A stretch of 64,000 nucleotides of DNA from Flavobacterium sp. ASV13 (GTDB lineage: Bacteria > Bacteroidota > Bacteroidia > Flavobacteriales > Flavobacteriaceae). A model generated the notes under the pieces. The model did no database searches. It saw only the letters and a list, made by a program, of their open reading frames with translations, and was not told the origin of the DNA. The DNA is taken from NCBI RefSeq assembly GCF_000745775.1, contig NZ_JQJY01000009.1:310001-374000 (forward strand). The letters run 5' to 3'. A program made the position numbers and the translations under genes. Position 1 is the stretch's first letter. Every line of letters starts with the position of its first letter. Of this stretch, positions 27,757 to 35,814 are shown piece after piece.

Positions 27757-28710
27757 ATGTCTGACGTAACAGCAATTCATAATTTAGTTCAAAAACGAAA
27801 CGAGTTAAAATCAGAAATAGCAAAAATAATTGTAGGCCAAGACGCAGTAGTTGATGAAATCTTATTGTGTATATTTTCAGGTGGACATGCCTTGTTGATT
27901 GGAGTTCCTGGTTTGGCAAAAACATTAATGATAAATACTTTATCTCAAGCTTTAGGTTTAGATTTTAAAAGAATTCAGTTTACGCCAGATTTAATGCCTT
28001 CGGATATTTTAGGAAGTGAAATTTTAGATGAAAATCGACAATTTAAATTCATAAAAGGGCCAATTTTTTCTAATATAATTCTTGCTGACGAGATCAATAG
28101 AACCCCGCCAAAAACGCAGGCAGCTTTACTTGAAGCGATGCAGGAACGTTCTGTAACCATTGCAGGACAGAATTATAAATTAGATTTGCCATATTTTGTA
28201 TTGGCAACGCAAAATCCAATTGAGCAAGAAGGAACGTATCCGTTACCGGAAGCACAATTAGATCGTTTTATGTTTGCCATCAAATTAGAATATCCAACTT
28301 TTGAGGAAGAAGTTCAGGTTGTAAAACGAACAACTTCGGATGTCAAAACAACAATTAATGCTCTGTTTACAGCACAAGAAATTATTGATTTTCAACACTT
28401 GATTCGCAGAATTCCGGTTGCTGATAATGTTATTGAATACGCAGTAACGTTAGTAAGTAAAACACGTCCTGATAATAAATTGTCTAATGATTTTGTAAAA
28501 AATTATTTAGATTGGGGAGCAGGGCCAAGGGCTTCTCAGAATTTAATTTTAGCAGCAAAAGCTCACGCCGCATTTAATGGTAAATTTTCCCCAGATATTG
28601 AAGATGTAAAAGCAGTTGCAGTTGGAATTTTAAGACACAGAATTATTAAAAACTATAAAGCTGATGCTGAAGGAATAACAGAAGAAGTTATTATTCAGAA
28701 GCTGTTGTAA
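27757..28710 (+). CDS. MoxR-family AAA+ ATPase
   Basis: 317 residues. Walker A is GVPGLAKT near residue 49, Walker B ILADEINRTPP near residue 109, sensor 1 VLATQNPIEQEG near 149, and the MoxR-type PEAQLDRFMF arginine-finger region. MoxR proteins act as chaperones that mature metalloprotein or von Willebrand-domain complexes, usually beside DUF58 and VWA genes. None of these follow here: the gene is flanked by terminators on both sides. It converges on the exosortase N pair. Confidence 0.93.
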   Translation: MSDVTAIHNLVQKRNELKSEIAKIIVGQDAVVDEILLCIFSGGHALLIGVPGLAKTLMINTLSQALGLDFKRIQFTPDLMPSDILGSEILDENRQFKFIKGPIFSNIILADEINRTPPKTQAALLEAMQERSVTIAGQNYKLDLPYFVLATQNPIEQEGTYPLPEAQLDRFMFAIKLEYPTFEEEVQVVKRTTSDVKTTINALFTAQEIIDFQHLIRRIPVADNVIEYAVTLVSKTRPDNKLSNDFVKNYLDWGAGPRASQNLILAAKAHAAFNGKFSPDIEDVKAVAVGILRHRIIKNYKADAEGITEEVIIQKLL

Positions 28711-28727
28711 CTATTATATTATATAAG

Positions 28728-28767
28728 AAAGCCTGACAAGATTAAGATTTTGTCAGGCTTTTTTTTA
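28728..28767. terminator. Terminator between moxR-like gene and exosortase gene
   Basis: AAAGCCTGACAA pairs with TTGTCAGGCTTT and is followed by T8. The reverse strand also begins with an A/T run, so it may serve the exosortase transcript as well; the exosortase stop codon lies at its edge. Confidence 0.8.
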
Positions 28768-29997
28768 TTGCTGAATTTTAGTTGTTTCATTAACCAAGCG
28801 AACAGATTTATTTGTAAATAGTTTGATTAAAAGAACTTCAGGAAGAGAAGTATATTTTTTTGAATCACATTCGTACCACCAATACGAATTGTATTGAACG
28901 TTGTTTTTCTCCATTTTTACCTGCCATATTTTTTGATTTCCTCTGGCAGTTTCTTTTTTCTCTATAATTTTATAGCCATTTCCAGTCCAGCAAACTAACG
29001 GATTATGTGCTGGAGTTTTTATATAAATCAACTTACTTGGAGTTGAAATTTTAAAAACTTCATTGTTTACCCAAGTTCCATTTTGAATGGAATACTCTGG
29101 ACTTAAATTTTCAAGTAAATTGTTTGGATGTATTTTCTTTATTTCAAAACTGGTTGCAAACAGGATTGCAGTTGCTACAACTATAATGTCGAATTTATGT
29201 TGTTGCTTTTCTGTCTGAGTTTCTTCAGTTTTCGGTTTAAAAAATCGGATCAGAAAAAGCATTGGAACAATTTGATAAAATACAAAACACAAGATTCCAA
29301 TAGTATGATGCAGTACATTTTCCTGAGTACATTGGAACAAAATAAGCGTAATGATTCTGAAATAATTCGAAATGATGTTGAGGATTATTATAACAACACA
29401 AAAAAGAAAAATCTGAAGGATATTGAAATATTTCGACTGTTTCTTTTCTTCTAAAGTTAATATAAAAGCACCTGAAAGTAATCCGGTTTTAAACATTGAC
29501 AAACCCATACAAGCTGTGTCGACTGTGATTTTAGCATTATTAATGTAGAAATTTACACCTTCTATTTTATCAATTGCAATAAAATTCTTTAAAACGATGT
29601 AAACATAATAACAGAGAATTTGTTTTATTTCGGTTGTCATGTAGTCGAAAAAAGTACTGAATACCGAAGAGAACAGTAAAATACAAATGAAAGCAATAAG
29701 CGAAAATTTTTGCGTGAAACTGTAATACAAAAGACATATAAATAAAGCCAAAGCTAAAAGATGCAATGATTTAGTATGCAAGCGAAAGCTTATAAATTCT
29801 AGTATAAAAATCATTGCAAAAAGTGGATAGCTTATGTTGAAAGTCGTTTTTCGGCTCCCAATAAAAAACAACCCAATTGAAGCTAAAATTCCAAACAAAT
29901 TATTATTCAGTCCTGCTGAAATTATGCTGTAGTTTAAAAGTAAAAGACAGCCGAAAATCAACAGGACAGTTTTTTTGTATTTCAGTAATAGATTCAT
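28765..29997 (-). CDS. xrtN: Exosortase N (XrtN)
   Basis: A 410-residue polytopic membrane protein, about eight to ten hydrophobic segments and then a soluble tail (residues ~255-410). The exosortase catalytic set is present: Cys163 in DTACMGL, Arg214 in NYFRI and His231 in LHHTIGI. This spacing and the length with C-terminal extension match the exosortase N branch known by bioinformatics from Bacteroidota. Exosortases cleave a C-terminal PEP-type signal and pass the protein on, often linked to glycan. The start ATG directly abuts the stop of the upstream VIT protein, its probable substrate. Confidence 0.88.
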   Translation of the reverse strand: MNLLLKYKKTVLLIFGCLLLLNYSIISAGLNNNLFGILASIGLFFIGSRKTTFNISYPLFAMIFILEFISFRLHTKSLHLLALALFICLLYYSFTQKFSLIAFICILLFSSVFSTFFDYMTTEIKQILCYYVYIVLKNFIAIDKIEGVNFYINNAKITVDTACMGLSMFKTGLLSGAFILTLEEKKQSKYFNILQIFLFCVVIIILNIISNYFRIITLILFQCTQENVLHHTIGILCFVFYQIVPMLFLIRFFKPKTEETQTEKQQHKFDIIVVATAILFATSFEIKKIHPNNLLENLSPEYSIQNGTWVNNEVFKISTPSKLIYIKTPAHNPLVCWTGNGYKIIEKKETARGNQKIWQVKMEKNNVQYNSYWWYECDSKKYTSLPEVLLIKLFTNKSVRLVNETTKIQQ

Positions 29998-32493
29998 TTA
30001 TACTGTTTGTTTTTTTGTTTTTCGGTAATAGAAATAAAGTGTTGCTGTTCCAATAATAATCAAAAGCCATTCGTGAGGCTCAGGAACCGCGCCGTCATTG
30101 TTTATTGAAGCATTTCCTAAAGTATTTACGTTTTTCTCGATTCCGTTGTTTTTGTAATCTTCATCGGTTTCAAGAACAATTAATGACGAAATTGGCGTTA
30201 CAATATTGGCATCTTTAGCTAATTCAACATATTGATTATTGGCCAAAGTGTCGTTTTGAATTTTAACCTGTTCTTCGAGAACTTTCCCAAAAGCGTACAT
30301 TCTGTAAATATGATTTGGCCCATTGCTTTTTGAATTATTGTCTTGTGTGTTTTCACGAATAGAAACTTGTGACGGTTCAATATTGACACTGTTTTGATCT
30401 GTTTTGTAAACTGGAAATTGATGTTTGTTGATCATCTTTAAACAAGTAGCTAAACTGCTTTGAAAATATTCAACGTATTTTTGTTCTTTAGCAGTCTGCC
30501 AAAACGGATTAATATCTCCACTGATATTGATGACTTTTATATTCTTTTGTTTAGTTCCAGATTTAATTTTCTTCAGATAATCTGATTCTTCAAGTTCTTC
30601 AAAATTAGCAGAGAAAGTTCCCGATTTTGTTATCACTAAACTGTTTTTTGCCAATTTATAAAGAGGCAATAATGTATACTGAGAATCTTCAAAGTCAAGC
30701 TGAATGGCTTTAAAATTCTCTTTGTTGATTTGTTTTTTTTGTCCATTTACAAAAACGTAAATATTTTGCTGGTCAAGATTGACAAATGATTCTATTTGTT
30801 TAGTTGTCCAATTGTTGTTTAAATCCAAAATAATTTCAGAAGGAGTGAAGGGAATTACTGTTTTCGGAATTTGATTAACTGTATAAGTTTTTCCTTTCCA
30901 TGCAAATGAATTATGATTGATTTTGTTTAATGGCATTGTTGCTTCCCAATTTTCAAGTCCTCTAGATTGATTCATATAAAATCCTTTTTCAAACTCAAAA
31001 CTTTTACTCGTTTCTACAGCCGAATTTCCAGTTATTTGTATTCTTGAAATTGTTTCAGCATTTGAAATGTTTGGCCCTTTAATAGAAAGACTTTGATATT
31101 TCATTTGGCTGTCTTCGACTTGTAGCGGAGTTGTAAAACCGCATTTAAATTTTCTTGGAGTTTGTTTGTTAACTGGAAAAACTCTCACAACGACTTTATT
31201 TCCTTCTTTCCATTGCATTAATGAAGGATCACGATATTCTACACCAACAATTTGATTGTAAGCTTTTTTAGCTTTTTCTTTAGTGGTTAAAATGCCTTTG
31301 CGTTCCGTTCCATTAACCCATAAAGAAAGCGAAGTTGCCACGGAACCTTCAGGCAATTGAAAAGAATAAATCGCTTCTTCGTCTCCTCGTGCATCTTCGG
31401 CACATGCAATATCCATTGTAATTTCAGTGTATGCTAAGCGTGCTTCTGGATATACTTTTACGTCTTCTTTAATTTTTTTGGTAAATAAATCATCTCCGTT
31501 CCAAAGCTGTTCTTCTGTTTCTAACCTTTTATCAAAATTCGATTTCAGAATATTGATTTTGTCATCATTGTCTAAACCAAGATCATCACAAACTAAATAG
31601 GCAATACTGATAAAAGGATTATGGATTTTAGTTCCGTTGAATTGCTGTTTGCTGAATGAATTAAAACGGTCGAACGAAAAGAAGTTATCAATATTGATAT
31701 ATACAAGACCTTTCTTGAGCAGAATTTCATTAAAAAAATTAGGCTTTATATTCTGAGAAACTGAGATGTATGCAGGTAAATCGGTATTACTATTGAAAGA
31801 ATTGATTTTTGCAATTTGAGCGATTTTTTTGCTTTCAATAACTAAACCGGCAGTAAAAATTAGAAAACCGACAAGCACAATTGAAAACCCGGCACTAAAG
31901 GAAAGATAATAAGGTCTGTTTTTAGGTAAATGAAAAATAACGGTTAGCATATGAATGACTAAGATTATTGCTGGAACCATTCCGTAGAAACCCATTCCCA
32001 AAGCCAATATTCCGATAAATGAATAGGGTAGAACGGGAATGAGAAATAAAGCAAAGTAAAATATAATCCAAAATGTAGCACCATTAATAAAATAAAATAG
32101 ATATGTACGTGGGCTTTTTATATCACTTTGGTAAAGAAAAAAATTAGTGATGCAAAACACAAAAGTTGTAACATAAACCCAAACAGGTAAATGTTGAAAA
32201 ACGGGAATAAAAACATTTAAGCTAAAACAGCCAATAAGCCAATTGAGCATTAAAAAAGGAGTAAGATGAAGATAGTCTTCTCTGTTTTTAAGAATAAGAA
32301 ATGATACCACCGTTCCGTAAATAAATTCGATAATCAAACTTATCGATCCAATAGATTCGAATTCGTGGAAAGAGAATTCTTTAGAAGTGAGCGCACAAAT
32401 CATAAATATTGTACTAAATAATGTCACTACGAGGCTAGTTTGTGTGCCTGATTTTTGAGAATAATAATCTAAAATTTTCATTTTGTATTTCAT
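29998..32493 (-). CDS. XrtN-system VIT-domain membrane protein (presumed exosortase substrate)
   Basis: 831 residues. The first ~225 residues hold about seven hydrophobic segments. Around residues 370-470 a VIT-type domain is seen (YSFQLPEGSVATSLSLWVNG, then AKKAYNQIVGVEYRDPSLM), as found in inter-alpha-trypsin inhibitor heavy chains. No von Willebrand A domain with a clear MIDAS was noticed. The C-terminus reads VPEPHEW, then a hydrophobic stretch (LLIIIGTATLYFYY) and a basic tail RKTKKQ: a PEP-CTERM-like tripartite sorting signal. Gene order and zero-gap coupling with exosortase N indicate a dedicated enzyme-substrate pair. Function of the pair is unknown. Confidence 0.87.
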   Translation of the reverse strand: MKYKMKILDYYSQKSGTQTSLVVTLFSTIFMICALTSKEFSFHEFESIGSISLIIEFIYGTVVSFLILKNREDYLHLTPFLMLNWLIGCFSLNVFIPVFQHLPVWVYVTTFVFCITNFFLYQSDIKSPRTYLFYFINGATFWIIFYFALFLIPVLPYSFIGILALGMGFYGMVPAIILVIHMLTVIFHLPKNRPYYLSFSAGFSIVLVGFLIFTAGLVIESKKIAQIAKINSFNSNTDLPAYISVSQNIKPNFFNEILLKKGLVYINIDNFFSFDRFNSFSKQQFNGTKIHNPFISIAYLVCDDLGLDNDDKINILKSNFDKRLETEEQLWNGDDLFTKKIKEDVKVYPEARLAYTEITMDIACAEDARGDEEAIYSFQLPEGSVATSLSLWVNGTERKGILTTKEKAKKAYNQIVGVEYRDPSLMQWKEGNKVVVRVFPVNKQTPRKFKCGFTTPLQVEDSQMKYQSLSIKGPNISNAETISRIQITGNSAVETSKSFEFEKGFYMNQSRGLENWEATMPLNKINHNSFAWKGKTYTVNQIPKTVIPFTPSEIILDLNNNWTTKQIESFVNLDQQNIYVFVNGQKKQINKENFKAIQLDFEDSQYTLLPLYKLAKNSLVITKSGTFSANFEELEESDYLKKIKSGTKQKNIKVINISGDINPFWQTAKEQKYVEYFQSSLATCLKMINKHQFPVYKTDQNSVNIEPSQVSIRENTQDNNSKSNGPNHIYRMYAFGKVLEEQVKIQNDTLANNQYVELAKDANIVTPISSLIVLETDEDYKNNGIEKNVNTLGNASINNDGAVPEPHEWLLIIIGTATLYFYYRKTKKQTV

Positions 32494-32524
32494 AGTTATA
32501 TTTTTTAAAAAGTACTTTGAAATA

Positions 32525-32532
32525 CAAAGTTA
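32525..32532 (-). promoter_or_regulatory. Candidate -7 element of the VIT/exosortase operon
   Basis: Minus-strand TAACTTTG matches TAnnTTTG and lies 32 bases before the VIT start codon; no clear TTG partner upstream. Confidence 0.4.
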
Positions 32533-32880
32533 ATAGAATATTTGAAAAACCAGATTTTTTTAATTTATTTTTTTGAAGAAAATTTGGAGTGAATTTTTCA
32601 GTTCTAAAAATCCATTTTAAAGACGAAAAAAAGTTAACTATAACGTTATAATTTCTTATTTAGAACTATTCTTTGCGAAAATAGGGGTAAAATCTCACTT
32701 ACTTTATAACATCAAATTCCGACTTTGTTAAAGAAAAGATTTTAAAATATTAAAAATTCATTTTTTTAATACAAAATTGATATTTTGGCAAAAACAAGCA
32801 GTCAAAATCGTTTTTTAGCAATAATAATTTTTGAAAAGGCGACTTTCATTATATTCTTTTTAATTCTCACCTTTAATCTC

Positions 32881-32888
32881 TAAATTTG
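32881..32888 (+). promoter_or_regulatory. Candidate -7 element of acnB
   Basis: TAAATTTG matches TAnnTTTG, 30 bases before the acnB start; the -33 position reads TTT rather than TTG. Confidence 0.45.
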
Positions 32889-32917
32889 CGTACAAAAAAA
32901 AATACTTCTAATATATT

Positions 32918-35689
32918 ATGAATACTTACAAAGATTACATTAACGAAATCGAAGAAAGAAAAGGCCAGGGACTTCACCCAAAGCCAATTGATGGTGCAGA
33001 ATTATTAAGCGAAATTATTTCGCAAATTAAAGATGTTGATAATGAATATAGAGAAGATTCTCTTAAATTTTTTATCTACAATACTTTGCCGGGAACAACA
33101 AGTGCTGCAGGCGAAAAAGCTAATTTTTTAAAAGAGATTATTCTAGGTGAATCTGTAGTAAACGAAATTACGCCAGCCTTTGCTTTTGAATTATTATCAC
33201 ACATGAAAGGTGGACCTTCTATCAAAGTTCTACTTGATTTAGCTTTAGGTAATGATATTGCTATTGCAAAAGAAGCAGCAAAAGTTTTAAAAACACAAGT
33301 TTTCCTTTACGAAGCAGATACAGATCGTTTAGTAGAGGCATTCAAAAATGATAACCCAATTGCAAAAGAAATCCTTGAGAGTTACGCTCAGGCTGAGTTT
33401 TTTACAAAACTTCCAGAAGTAGCAGATACAATTAAAGTGGTTACTTTTATTGCTGGTGAAGGTGATATCTCAACAGATTTACTTTCTCCAGGAAACCAGG
33501 CGCACTCGCGTTCAGATCGTGAACTTCACGGTCAATGTATGATCACTCCTCAAGCGCAGCAAGAAATTAAAGCTTTACAAGCACAGCATCCAGATGCAAG
33601 CGTAATGTTGATCGCTGAAAAAGGAACAATGGGTGTTGGTTCTTCAAGAATGTCAGGTGTAAATAACGTGGCACTTTGGACAGGAAAACAAGCAAGTCCA
33701 TATATTCCATTCGTAAACATCGCTCCAATTGTTGGTGGAACAAATGGTATTTCTCCAATTTTCCTAACAACTGTTGATGTTACTGGTGGTATTGGTTTAG
33801 ATCTTAAAAACTGGGTAAAAAAGGTTGATGCAGAAGGAAATGTTATTCGTAACGAAAACGACGAGCCAATTTTAGAGCAAACTTATTCTGTTGAAACGGG
33901 TACAGTTTTGACTATTAATATTAAAGAGAAAAAACTTTATAACGGTGATAAAGAATTAATCGATATTTCTAAGGCATTTACGCCTCAGAAAATGGAATTT
34001 ATTAAAGCTGGTGGTTCATACGCTATTGTTTTTGGTAAAAAACTACAGACATTGGCAGCAAAAGTTTTAAATGTTGAAGCACCTCTTGTATATGCTCCAT
34101 CAAAAGAAATTTCTCATGAAGGACAAGGTCTTACTGCAGTTGAAAAAATCTTCAATAAAAATGCAGTTGGTATCGCTCCAGGTAAAGTATTACACGCAGG
34201 ATCTGACGTTCGTGTAGAAGTAAACATTGTAGGTTCTCAAGATACTACAGGTTTAATGACTGCTCAGGAATTAGAGTCTATGGCTGCAACAGTAATTTCA
34301 CCAATCGTAGATGGTGCTTACCAATCAGGTTGTCACACTGCTTCGGTTTGGGATAAAAAAGCGCAGGCTAATATTCCTAAATTGATGAAATTCATGAATG
34401 ATTTTGGTTTGATTACAGCTCGTGACCCAAAAGGTGTTTATCATTCAATGACAGACGTAATCCACAAAGTACTTAATGATATTACAATTGATGAGTGGGC
34501 TATCATTATTGGTGGTGACTCTCACACAAGAATGTCAAAAGGTGTTGCTTTTGGTGCTGACTCAGGAACTGTTGCTCTTGCATTGGCTACTGGAGAAGCT
34601 TCTATGCCAATTCCAGAATCAGTAAAAGTTACTTTCAAAGGAGATATGAAAGGTTACATGGACTTCCGTGATGTGGTTCATGCTACTCAAGCGCAAATGC
34701 TTCACCAATTTGGAGGAGAAAATGTTTTCCAAGGAAGAATTATCGAGGTTCACATTGGAACGTTAACTGCTGACCAAGCCTTTACATTTACAGACTGGAC
34801 TGCAGAGATGAAAGCAAAAGCTTCTATCTGTATTTCTGAAGATGATACTTTAATCGAATCATTGGAAATTGCTAAAGGCAGAATCCAAATCATGATCGAT
34901 AAAGGAATGGATAACGATAAACACGTTCTTCAAGGATTAATCAACAAAGCAGATAAGAGAATTGCAGAAATTAAATCTGCTGAAAAACCAGCTTTAACTC
35001 CAGATGCAAATGCTAAATATTATGCTGAAGTTGTAGTTGATTTGGATCAAATTGCTGAGCCAATGATTGCTGATCCAGACGTAAATAATGCTGATGTTTC
35101 TAAAAGATATACTCACGATACAATTAGACCTCTTTCATTTTATGGAGGAGTGAAAAAAGTTGATTTAGGATTTATTGGATCTTGTATGGTTCACAAAGGA
35201 GATATGAAAATCCTTGCTCAAATGTTGAAAAACGTAGAAGCACAAACAGGAAAAGTTGAATTCAACGCGCCTCTTGTTGTTGCTCCTCCAACTTACAACA
35301 TTGTAGATGAATTGAAAGCAGAAGGTGACTGGGAAGTTTTACAAAGATACTCTGGTTTCGAATTTGACGATAATGCTCCAAAAGGTGCTGCGCGTACAGA
35401 ATACGAAAACATGTTGTACTTAGAGCGTCCAGGTTGTAACCTTTGTATGGGTAACCAGGAAAAAGCGGCAAAAGGAGATACAGTAATGGCAACTTCAACT
35501 CGTTTATTCCAAGGAAGAGTTGTTGAAGATAAAGAAGGTAAAAAAGGAGAATCTTTACTTTCATCTACGCCAGTTGTGGTTCTTTCTACAATTTTAGGTA
35601 GAACTCCAACTATTGAAGAATATACTGCTGCAGTAGATGGTATTAACTTAACAAAGTTTGCACCTTCAAACAAATCATTAGTAATGTAA
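32918..35689 (+). CDS. acnB: Aconitate hydratase B (bifunctional aconitase / 2-methylisocitrate dehydratase)
   Basis: 923 residues, slightly longer than E. coli AcnB. The N-terminal HEAT-like domain (residues 1-160) precedes the swivel domain, the AcnB order. Iron-sulfur ligands appear in GFIGSCMVHKGD near residue 748 and ERPGCNLCMGNQ near residue 840. IGGDSHTRMSKGVAFGADSG is the aconitase active-site segment. It isomerises citrate to isocitrate in the TCA cycle and can act on 2-methyl-cis-aconitate. A strong terminator separates it from a second aconitase. Confidence 0.95.
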   Translation: MNTYKDYINEIEERKGQGLHPKPIDGAELLSEIISQIKDVDNEYREDSLKFFIYNTLPGTTSAAGEKANFLKEIILGESVVNEITPAFAFELLSHMKGGPSIKVLLDLALGNDIAIAKEAAKVLKTQVFLYEADTDRLVEAFKNDNPIAKEILESYAQAEFFTKLPEVADTIKVVTFIAGEGDISTDLLSPGNQAHSRSDRELHGQCMITPQAQQEIKALQAQHPDASVMLIAEKGTMGVGSSRMSGVNNVALWTGKQASPYIPFVNIAPIVGGTNGISPIFLTTVDVTGGIGLDLKNWVKKVDAEGNVIRNENDEPILEQTYSVETGTVLTINIKEKKLYNGDKELIDISKAFTPQKMEFIKAGGSYAIVFGKKLQTLAAKVLNVEAPLVYAPSKEISHEGQGLTAVEKIFNKNAVGIAPGKVLHAGSDVRVEVNIVGSQDTTGLMTAQELESMAATVISPIVDGAYQSGCHTASVWDKKAQANIPKLMKFMNDFGLITARDPKGVYHSMTDVIHKVLNDITIDEWAIIIGGDSHTRMSKGVAFGADSGTVALALATGEASMPIPESVKVTFKGDMKGYMDFRDVVHATQAQMLHQFGGENVFQGRIIEVHIGTLTADQAFTFTDWTAEMKAKASICISEDDTLIESLEIAKGRIQIMIDKGMDNDKHVLQGLINKADKRIAEIKSAEKPALTPDANAKYYAEVVVDLDQIAEPMIADPDVNNADVSKRYTHDTIRPLSFYGGVKKVDLGFIGSCMVHKGDMKILAQMLKNVEAQTGKVEFNAPLVVAPPTYNIVDELKAEGDWEVLQRYSGFEFDDNAPKGAARTEYENMLYLERPGCNLCMGNQEKAAKGDTVMATSTRLFQGRVVEDKEGKKGESLLSSTPVVVLSTILGRTPTIEEYTAAVDGINLTKFAPSNKSLVM

Positions 35690-35714
35690 TCAAAAGATTA
35701 TTTAATTATAATTC

Positions 35715-35748
35715 AAAAGCCCGAGTCATAAAACTCGGGCTTTTTTTG
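35715..35748 (+). terminator. Terminator between the two aconitase genes
   Basis: AAAAGCCCGAGT pairs with ACTCGGGCTTTT across loop CATAAA; T7 follows. Confidence 0.9.
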
Positions 35749-35814
35749 TAATAATTGTTCTATTTTTTGTAACTTGTCATGTTCAAAAAACAATAATAAA
35801 AACAAGTAAATCTT

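Larger units (their letters stand above)
32494..32917. other. 424-base divergent intergenic region
   Basis: Separates the VIT/exosortase pair from acnB. It is AT-rich, contains candidate -7 boxes for both sides (minus-strand TAACTTTG at 32525-32532, plus-strand TAAATTTG at 32881-32888), and shows no open frame or repeat I can support. Confidence 0.45.
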
